A stretch of DNA of 64,000 bases from Hemileia vastatrix (lineage: Eukaryota > Basidiomycota > Pucciniomycetes > Pucciniales > Zaghouaniaceae), in contig JASXTE010000015.1 in NCBI GenBank assembly GCA_030280995.1, forward strand, positions 21,596,501 through 21,660,500. The letters are read 5' to 3'. A program made the position numbers and the translations under genes. Every line of letters starts with the position of its first letter. The first letter of the stretch is position 1. Below, piece after piece: positions 56,460-64,000 of this stretch. Below the pieces are notes generated by a model. The model did no database searches. It was given only the letters and a program-made list of their open reading frames with translations, and was not told where the DNA came from.

Positions 56460-57346
56460 GTCATCCATCTTCTCAGGATAAATTATATAATCCTAACAAT
56501 GAATTACTTATAGGTAATGAAATTGATAGAGAGGTATTAGATATAATTGAGAAGGATTTAAAAAATTATTCATTTGAAAATAACATGTTAGACTTGTCTT
56601 TCAATGAGGACAATGTACATAGTTTTATTGACCACCAGGAAAATACTATTAATGTAAAAATGGAATCAAATGAATTGAATCTTGACCCTGATGATGAGTC
56701 TTCTAAATTGGACACAGAAAAAATTGAAAATTTTCTAAATGAAAATCCAATGGAATCAAAAATAATTAGTAAATTATTATTAAGAATTGAAAAATTGGAA
56801 GAATTCTCTAGAGAGTCCAACAATAATACAGAAAATGTATTATTAAACCTCACACAATCATTGAGTAAAACAGCCAATAGGTTAAAAATTATTGAGAATT
56901 CAAATAATGAATTAATCAATGAAAACAAAAGATTAAACTCTGAGATTAAAAATTTAGAAAATAAATTAGAACATTCTCAGAATATTATGGCTACCATAGA
57001 GGGACGTGTAAAATTGTCTTTTTCAAATGTAAATGATACCTTGACTCAGGTACCTGTAATAAAAGATAAGTTACAAAGAGTAGAAATTGAAGTAGCTAAC
57101 ATTTTGAAAAATACTGAAAAAATAAAAAATAAAACCTCTTATGTAGAAAGAGTATCAGTTTTCATGAAACACTCTGATGATAAACCAATGATTGAACATA
57201 AGCATAGTGTCATGGGCTCTGAGAATATAAAATCAGTAAAAGATGAAATAAATGATCATCTTTCTAAAGTGAGTGAATTACTCAATATTCCTCAGGTTAA
57301 GGAAGCAAAAACTAACCAAAAGAACTGGCCTAAGTTAGATCAGTAC
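56453..57346 (+). pseudogene. Element E gag, truncated by element F
   Basis: ATG 56453 (MVSHPSSQDKLYN) overlaps the ORF0 stop as ATGGTAA. Open for 298 codons, mostly acidic and coiled-coil (IENSNNELINENKRLNSEIK). The capsid-like region begins at NWPKLDQY and is cut at 57346 by the LTR of F. No stop within, so E was probably younger or less decayed than C and D when F inserted. Confidence 0.82.
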
Positions 57347-58144
57347 TGTCAAGGTACGCTTTTGGTCTAGAAGATTTGGTATGAAGTTTCTATGAGGATT
57401 TTAAGGATTTTAAATAAACTCTCAAAAATTTGGTACATATTTCTTAATCTAAGTGATTTATTACTCAAATATAAGAGGTAAGGTTTAAATATTGTTATAA
57501 GTTATTGATTAGAATTACGCTCTTGTAACTACTAATGAGATCAGATATAAAAATAAGTTTTGTGTTGTAAATAGTAATAATAAAATAAGTTGGTAAAGGA
57601 ATGAATAAAAAACAACCAAAAGAGAGGCCTTATATAGGCAAAGGAGGGACAAAGCACGGCAATCAAATTCTGAAAACAGTAGTATGAGAGAGAGAGAAAA
57701 AGAATATTCCAGAAGGAGTATTTTCAAATAATAAAGTTGTTCTAAAAAGAAGGCATAAAAAAGATGTATTTACAGAGTATGTCAGAAATACATCAATTTA
57801 TTTAATATTTACTGTAGAAGTCAATTCTAAATAAGAAATTTGAGTTTTTGTATATATTTAATATTATTTGAATATTAAAATCTTATTTTAAAATCTATTT
57901 TTAATATAAATCTTTATTTCTTCCAACCTGTCAAATGAGCACAGTGTTAGAGAAAAAATATAAGGGACAATTTTATATTTAATTTTAATTATTCATTTAA
58001 TTTTATCATTCTGTAATTAGTTAATTTATTATAAGTAATTTTAATGCAACTAATTTATAATTAAATATGTAAAATGATAAGGTGCGGCTTCATCCAGTAA
58101 ATAATTAATTATTTCACTGGGTAAGTCTAGTAGCCTGGCTGACA
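57347..58144 (-). repeat. Element F 3' LTR (798 bp)
   Basis: On the minus strand it begins TGTCAGCCAGGCTACTAG after the purine tract and ends GCGTACCTTGACA. It shares only the first bases with the C and D LTRs and is about 450 bp shorter. The partner LTR is outside the window. Confidence 0.8.
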
Positions 58145-58157
58145 CTCCCTCACTCTT

Positions 58158-59461
58158 AAAAAAACCATAAAAAAAATGCTATGATTTTTTCATTTTATAC
58201 TTTTTTAGTAGAGTAGGAAGATTAGATATCTCCTTCCCAGGTATCCAAGAATCATATTCAGATGATTTATTCTTGAATCTCAATAAGTATTCTGTACCTT
58301 TTTCAGCAGTGACTATTCTGTCATTTTGAATTTTTTCAATTTCTTCTGTTTCAGTGATTTCATTTGGGGTTTTCTTTGGTCTACCCCTCTTTTTGGAAAT
58401 AAATCACTATTGGATGTGTAAGGTTTCAAAAGAGATATTGGAAAAACAGGATGTTTTCTGTCATATGGAGAATACAGAATAACTTCAACTGCATTATCTC
58501 CAATCATTCTTCTGACAACAAATGGACCAACAAATGGATCTTTCAATTTGTTATTACCTTGTAAGTTGAAGTGGACTGTAGAAATCAACACTTCATCACC
58601 CATTTTAAAAGTGTATTCTTTATGGGATTTGTCCCATCTTTTCTTCTCATATTCAAATGATTTTTCAATACATTTTTGAGCATGATTTCTACATAGTTGT
58701 TGCATTTGAAGAAAAGATTTTACACCAGGATGTATATCCAATTTAGGTATTTTGTTATTGAGAATTTGGGCAGGATTATTGGGAACATATCCAACCCAGA
58801 GCTCAAAAGGCTTTCTTTGAGTAACAGAATGAACAGTGCTATTATAAGCAAATTATAACCCAGGAAGTAAGGTAACCCAATCATGAGTGAATCTGTCATT
58901 ATCTTTATACTCAAGGCTAAAGGCACAATATCTTCTTATCATGTCCTCTAAAGTCTGAATCATTCTTTCAGCTAAACCATCAGTCTGAGGGTGATGGGCA
59001 GTAGAAATTTTCAGATCACAACCACAAACATCCATCAGAGACATCCAAAATTCAGAAGTAAATTTAGGGTCTCTGTCAGAGATTATGGCTTTAGAAAAAC
59101 CAGCAGTATTAAACATATGAGACCACCATAAGAAAGCTAATTCTTTATTGGAAACATCCTTGTGGGTAGGGATAAATTTACACATTTTTGTGAATCTGTC
59201 CACAATAACCCAACAAGAGTTATAACTGTCTTTACCAGCAATAGGTAATCCTGTTACAAAATCCATGTTTATTATTTGCCATGGAGCATCAGGAGGTTCA
59301 ATATGTTGCATTAATCCTGCTCTTTTACCAGTTAATCTTTTTGATTTTTGGCAAGAATCACAAGATTCAACATATAATTTTGTGTCTTCAGACATATTAG
59401 CCCACCAAGCAGTGTTCTTAATTCTGATCATTGTTTTTTCAAGATCAAAATGTCCAGCTAA
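58158..59461 (-). pseudogene. Element F integrase and chromodomain-like tail
   Basis: Zinc finger end (YVESCDSCQKSKRLTGKRAG), core INMDFVTGLPIAGKDSYNSC, ISDRDPKFTSEFWMSLMDVC, TAHHPQTDGLAERMIQTLED: all three catalytic acidic residues present. A stop at about 58853 follows LLPGL (GAA in element C). GPF/Y-like module DPFVGPFVVRRMIGDNAVEV; a 1-nt deletion near 58390 shifts the tail, whose original frame reads DRIVTAEKGTEYLLRFKNKS and DSWIPGKEISNLPTLL (chromodomain-like). The gene start is separated from RNase H by MITE copy 2. Confidence 0.87.
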
Positions 59462-59722
59462 CACCACACAATTTGGGGGGCGGACTTGCTAGCCAGTCCG
59501 CAACCTTGGACCCAAACTCACTACAGATTGAACACACATTGAGCCATTGACAAAGGAACCATACAATCAGGAATGAACACCACTCAGCAGAACAGTTTTA
59601 GGTGGGTGTTCAAGTAGAGTTCAGTATGGGTTTAATATGAGTTCAGTCTGAGCTCCATCTGAGTTCCATCTGAGTTCAGGTTGGGGACTTGCTAGCAAGT
59701 CCATCCCCTATATTGCGTAGTG
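59462..59722 (-). mobile_element. CACTA-like MITE (261 bp), copy 2
   Basis: Same length and ends as copy 1, in the opposite orientation on the plus strand. Duplication TAA at 59459-59461 and 59723-59725. One end keeps the perfect 18-bp palindrome, the other has one change (GCTAGCCAGTCC). It separates KICHDDIL from AGHFDLEKT in the integrase zinc region of F. Confidence 0.88.
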
Positions 59723-61588
59723 TAATATGTCATCATGACAAATTTTCAAGATGATTTCTTTCATAGAAGGAGGAATAACAATAACATTACTCAACTTTCT
59801 TCTATAATATAGATATCCTTCATCAATTGAAAATTTACCTTTTTCCAAGGCTTTTTGGTACTTTGGTGGAAGGGTTTTAATTAATGCTTGTATTGAAGCA
59901 TTCTTTGGATCATTAAATATGGTGCATAACTTTTTCAAGTCAGTGTCCTTATCATATTATTCCAGAATAAGCTGTAATAGCTCTTCCTCCATATCAACCA
60001 CATATATCCCATGTATATGAATAATTTCGTCCTCAGGATCATACGCAAGATTAGAGTCATTATTTGGCAAAGGTAACCTAGATAACATATCCACATTTGA
60101 GTGAACAATACCAGCCGTATGAATAATTTTCATTCTCCCTCTGTACTCTTGAACAGCCAGCTGCCATCTGAACATATGTCTGTTAGGTGTTTTCAAGTTT
60201 AAAAGGGATTTAACTGCACTGCAGTCAGTGACAAGTTCAAATTTCTGGTCATCTAGGTAATAATTAAGCTTTTCTAGAGCCCATACTACAGCTAATTACT
60301 CTAATTGAGTAGCACAATATTTCAATTCACTATTTCTCAAGGTTCTTGAAATATAACAAATTACTACTTCTGAAACTTTATCATTTATCACTTGTTTTTG
60401 ATGGAGGGCAGCACCAAGACCAATGAAACTGGCATCAGTGTACAAAACAAATGGTTGATTAAAGTCAGGTAAAGCAAGAATTGGTGCTGACATCAAAAAG
60501 TGTTTCATAGTGTCAAAGGTTCTTTGTCTTTCACTATTCCAGACAAAAGCAACATCCCTTCTAGTTAATTCGCTAAGGGGTAAAGCTATGACTTGGTAAT
60601 TTTTAATATACTGTCTATAGTATCCACACATTTCCAAAAAACGTTGGAGCTCTCTAACTGTAGTAGGAGCCTTCACCTGTTGTATGGCTGCCAATTTGTT
60701 TTGGTCAACACAAATCTGTAAGCCTGAAACAACATGACCAAGAACTTTTAAAGAATGGAAACCAAATTTACATTTCTTCAAAGCAAGTGTCATATTTATT
60801 TCATCCATTTTCTGGAATACTTTACACAGGTGTTTAAGATGGTCCTCAAATGTTTTTGAGAATATAATGATATAATCAATATAAACCATCAGCCATCCTT
60901 CAATTATCTCTTGATGGAATGTGTTATCCATTACTTTTTGGAAACCTGAAGGGGCATTTTTAGGGCCAAATGGCATCCTAATATACTTATAAATACCCAT
61001 ATGAGTGGCAATCATCAGAAAGTTCTGAGAATTTTTCTCAACAGGTACCTGGTGATATCCTTTATTACCATCCAAACAGCTGATATAATTAGCACCCTGT
61101 AAAGTAGCATGTATAGAGCTGATTCTAGGTAAAGGGTACATATCATCAACAGTATAAGTGTTTAGTGCTCTATAATCACCACATAACCTGGCTTTATCTT
61201 TCTCATAAGAAATTAGGACAGGTGAGATAACACAATATTTAGGTGTTTCAACTACCTTTTCAATAATATTCATTTTTAAAAGGGTAGAGATATTGTCTTC
61301 AATATCTTTTCTCTTTGTGGGAGAAGCAGGATAAGGCTTCTTCTTTAAACTAGGTGGTATATCAGTTAATGGGCAAGACAATGAAAGTTTCATTTCCTTT
61401 TTAACTAATCCCAGTTCATGTGACCCATGAGCAAAGGCCATAGGAAAAGATTTTATCAAGTTAATGATGGAATCTTTATCCTCACCAGAAAGTTGTTCTC
61501 CAAAAGAAGCATTGTCGATTTCAGACATTAGGGCATGCATTTCCTTTGTAGATCTTCCTTTATATTGAACCACAGAATTACATGTGTT
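59723..61588 (-). pseudogene. Element F RT and RNase H (catalytic Asp replaced)
   Basis: RT motifs ISPVLISYEKDKARLCGDYR, ISCLDGNKGYHQVPVEKN, IRMPFGPKNAPSGFQKVMDN. The active-site box reads MVYIDYIIIFSKTF where C and D have YIDD, so the second aspartate is Tyr and polymerase activity should be lost. RNase H: FVLYTDASFIGLGAALHQKQ. Stops: TAG at 61586-61588 joining gag-protease to RT (CAG to TAG), TAA at 60293-60295, and TAA near 59957. Confidence 0.88.
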
Positions 61589-63904
61589 CTATTCTGGTTT
61601 TACTAATTTTTTAGGGGAGGAAATCTTAAATTTTTTCTTCCCATTCATCCCCATTGTGAAACATTGGTTTGAAGGATCCAATTTTATGCCATACTTGGTT
61701 AAAATATCATTCCCTACAATAAACCAATTTCTCAAGTTATCATTTTTCATGACAACAAAATCACAAATAGCTCTTACAAAACCATGGTTATATTTAAAAA
61801 ACACTGTGGCTTTGTATTTCCCAATGGGGGACAAAACAGAGCCATACCCTCTCCAATTTTCAGAAATGATAGGCATCAGTTTAGATTTATAGTCTTGATC
61901 TACTGAAGCAAGTGCTCTTTCAGATACTACACTTCCTCCAGCTCCAGAATCCAGAACAACTTCAATGCTGGCTCCATTGATCAGGACTGGTGCCTTAAGA
62001 GGGGCAATAATAATTGAGCTATCCTCAATTTTCTTTATGATCTCAGCATCTTCAACTGTAGATAAATCATTATTATCAATGTCAATAGTATTTAAATAAT
62101 GGATATCCTTATCCAGCATCAAGATCTCTTGTTGAGATTCATATGAAATATTGCTGGCACAATCACTTGATGTATCATCCAGTAGCACTGTGTCATCAGC
62201 ATGTTCCTCTGTTTGTTCTACAAGATTTATCTTCTTGTCACAAACATGGCCTTTATGCCAAGGCTTGTTGCACTTGAAGCAAGTGTTTGTTGCATACTTC
62301 TTTGGTGCAACAGGGGCAGAAGGTTTACCAACCTTTTCCAGAGGTTTCTGTTGGTAAGTGGAGGTTTTCTCCAAAGGGGTCCTAGGAATGAATCTTCTGG
62401 CATCATACTTATTGTTTAGAAGTATCTCATTGCAAGTATTAATGAAAGAAGAGGGTTCTTTGGAGAACCCAGTCCTATCCACTATCAAGTCTCTCAGAGA
62501 CATTGGTAATTTATAGAGGATCCGGTCCTTCCATAAATCAAACTCCATATTTGGGTCCATTGCCCTTAAGATTTTTACAAGTTTCATTAAAAACTCAATA
62601 GGTTTATCAGTAGAAGAGCTATATCTAGTTTCCTCATACTGCCTTTGTTGAGCCATTCTGAACTTGGAGCCACCAAATTGTGCTTTAATTAATTTCTTCC
62701 AATCCTCCCATGAGTAGTCATTCCCATCCAGGAGAACAGATTCATACCATATCAGGGCAACATTAGTGAACAAAGAAATTAACTTGGACACGATTTCCTC
62801 ATCTGGGAGTTTGTAAGAGTTTTTTAAGTTATCAATTCTGCAAATAAATTGTTGCCAATCAGAGGAAGAATCACCATCAAATGTTGGGTACTGGTCAAGT
62901 TTTGGCCAATTCTTTTGATTTGAAGGAGTCTCCTTAGTAATATCTTGTTTCTGAGTAAGAAGCAGCTGTAATTTTTCTAATTGTGCTGAAATCTCATTGT
63001 TTAATCCTTCTGTTGCAGATCCTGGTGCATCATCAGTTTTTGATGGAAACTCAGTGTTATCAACAGGTATTTCTGGAGCTATTTTTACTTTAGATGAACT
63101 AGCCACAGGTACTATTTGAGCATCCTGCACTATATGTTCCTTCACAGAAATGTCAGAATATTTTTGGTCATTTAACAATGAATTCAATTTTTCTTCAATG
63201 GTTGTTAGTCTTGTTTTCATTCTTGGAAGACTAGATAAACTCTCATTGATAGTTGCAAAAGATAATTGATTTTTATTTTGAAAAGATGACAAATGGTCAT
63301 TCAATCTTTTCAGATTTATCTTATCTATCTCTACCTCCTGGCAACAGGCAGATACAGTATCTTTTTGTTTAGACAAATCATTTTTTATATTTTGCCATAA
63401 AGCAACTTTCTTTTCATGGGTTGCTTTGTAATGAGACAATTCATCAGAGACTCTCTGTGATTCACTTCTTAATGCTTGATAACCCTGATCAGTTAACAAA
63501 CTATTATATCTCTGAGTCAATTGCATATTGTTCATTATATGGTTTTGTTTTGCAATAATATCTCTCAAGTGCTCATCATTAATTCTTGCTACATCTGGAG
63601 TGTTTCTCAATATGGAAACTGAGTAACTTTCCAGATTCTCATAGAACTCAGGGTCAAGAGTTTCATCAATCACAGCCATATCAAGATTAATCACTGAGGT
63701 AGCAATTAAAAGTAAAGGATTTGATACATGAGTGATTTGTCTACTAGGATTTCTACTTCTTCCATCTCTACATCCTGTTTGGGGCAAGGATTTATAATTT
63801 TGAGAAATTCTTCTTGTTAAAGGAGAACTTACTGAAGTAGGCTCATCATAATCAATTAAGTCTAGTTCTTCTTCACGTGCAGCAGACCCACTTTGGTCAG
63901 TCAT
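61589..63904 (-). CDS. Element F Gag-protease polyprotein (771 codons, intact)
   Basis: ATG 63904 opens MTDQSGSAAREEELDLIDYD. The frame reads through the candidate intron (63775-63832) without a stop. Then a coiled-coil region (VALWQNIKNDLSKQKDTVSA), NWPKLDQYPTFDGDSSSDWQ, EEIVSKLISLFTNVALIWYE, the standard zinc knuckle CFKCNKPWHKGHVC at about 62235-62280, and protease EVVLDSGAGGSVVSERALAS at about 61925-61985. It ends in KLVKPE and TAG 61588-61586, beyond which RT continues in the same frame. In chromoviruses Gag and Pol are usually one polyprotein, so the TAG is probably a mutation. Gag forms the particle, and the protease matures it. Confidence 0.88.
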   Translation of the reverse strand: MTDQSGSAAREEELDLIDYDEPTSVSSPLTRRISQNYKSLPQTGCRDGRSRNPSRQITHVSNPLLLIATSVINLDMAVIDETLDPEFYENLESYSVSILRNTPDVARINDEHLRDIIAKQNHIMNNMQLTQRYNSLLTDQGYQALRSESQRVSDELSHYKATHEKKVALWQNIKNDLSKQKDTVSACCQEVEIDKINLKRLNDHLSSFQNKNQLSFATINESLSSLPRMKTRLTTIEEKLNSLLNDQKYSDISVKEHIVQDAQIVPVASSSKVKIAPEIPVDNTEFPSKTDDAPGSATEGLNNEISAQLEKLQLLLTQKQDITKETPSNQKNWPKLDQYPTFDGDSSSDWQQFICRIDNLKNSYKLPDEEIVSKLISLFTNVALIWYESVLLDGNDYSWEDWKKLIKAQFGGSKFRMAQQRQYEETRYSSSTDKPIEFLMKLVKILRAMDPNMEFDLWKDRILYKLPMSLRDLIVDRTGFSKEPSSFINTCNEILLNNKYDARRFIPRTPLEKTSTYQQKPLEKVGKPSAPVAPKKYATNTCFKCNKPWHKGHVCDKKINLVEQTEEHADDTVLLDDTSSDCASNISYESQQEILMLDKDIHYLNTIDIDNNDLSTVEDAEIIKKIEDSSIIIAPLKAPVLINGASIEVVLDSGAGGSVVSERALASVDQDYKSKLMPIISENWRGYGSVLSPIGKYKATVFFKYNHGFVRAICDFVVMKNDNLRNWFIVGNDILTKYGIKLDPSNQCFTMGMNGKKKFKISSPKKLVKPE
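63775..63832 (-). other. Candidate 58-nt intron of element F
   Basis: Minus strand: GTAAGT donor, TTTAAC branch-like site, CCAAACAG acceptor. Retained, it leaves the Gag frame open. Spliced, it leads to a short frame (DVEMEEVEILVDKSL) that stops after 22 codons because F lacks the ORF0 body. Confidence 0.55.
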
Positions 63905-64000
63905 TTTAAGATTTTACTGAAATGAAGAAAAGAGACAATAAGATTAATTAGTTTTTATTTTTGATTTTTTATATAAAAAAAATAAAATAAATAATAAAAA

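Larger units (their letters stand above)
54163..57346 (+). mobile_element. Element E: 5' part of a Gypsy retrotransposon, interrupted by element F
   Basis: LTR head at 54163, leader, ORF0 (55922-56459) and gag (56453-57346). The gag frame stops abruptly after NWPKLDQY at 57346, where the 3' LTR of F begins (TGTCAAGG). The remainder should resume beyond the right edge of the window. Related to C, D and F but with a different LTR. Confidence 0.85.
57347..64000 (-). mobile_element. Element F: chromovirus-type Gypsy retrotransposon inserted in element E (5' end outside the window)
   Basis: 3' LTR 57347-58144, purine tract 58145-58157 (minus AGAGTGAGGGAG), pol and gag on the minus strand up to ATG 63904, then leader to the window end. 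The left flank AGTAC (57342-57346) is the expected target duplication, to be confirmed outside. F lacks the ORF0 body but keeps the first exon and intron. Gag-protease is open over 771 codons, so F is the best preserved of the four. Confidence 0.9.

Overview
The window is a retrotransposon-dense stretch of AT-rich fungal DNA. Short GT-AG introns (50 to 70 nt) with CTAAC-like branch sites, a Ty3/Gypsy polymerase of the FIDDGG type, a Harbinger-type transposon carrying a TET/JBP-like oxygenase, and chromoviral Gypsy proteins of the kind found in rust fungi all point to a basidiomycete, most likely a rust (Pucciniales). The species is not identifiable from the sequence alone. Nearly all protein-coding sequence here belongs to mobile elements. 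The only convincing host-type gene is a small secreted cysteine-rich protein at 26937-27284.

Region 1-24735 is a set of nested insertions. The outermost element, Gypsy-A (minus strand), has its 5' LTR at 23947-24735 and gag-protease-RT at 21122-23871; its RNase H-integrase-chromodomain half lies at 1-1959. It is split by an LTR of its own family in the opposite orientation (1960-2753 plus 21102-21121, target duplication AATCT). That LTR is split by the large Gypsy element B (2754-21101, plus strand, 1.32-kb LTRs). Between its pol and its 3' LTR, element B carries two spliced genes on the antisense strand, each beginning with a six-cysteine Zn2Cys6-like cluster. One of them is split by a 6.5-kb Harbinger-like DNA transposon (11365-17836), which holds a SANT/Myb-like gene, a decayed TET/JBP-like gene and an intact DDE transposase.

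Region 24736-33104 is an island between elements: a retroelement remnant, a tRNA-like gene, hairpin-forming repeats, the small secreted protein gene, two head-to-head LTR fragments and long AT-rich DNA with no recognisable gene.

Region 33105-64000 holds four related chromoviruses. C (33105-42750, plus) and D (44510-54086, minus) are complete but decayed and have 5-bp target duplications. E (from 54163, plus) is broken in gag by F (57347 to beyond the window end, minus). Each of the four has a short candidate intron near its first start codon whose length is 1 modulo 3, so splicing changes the reading frame. In C, D and E the spliced frame encodes a conserved small coiled-coil, proline-rich protein (called ORF0 here) that ends at an ATGGTAA overlap with the gag start. 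Small non-autonomous DNA elements (a 261-bp CACTA-like family and a 198-bp TTA-flanked element) are inserted in C, D and F.
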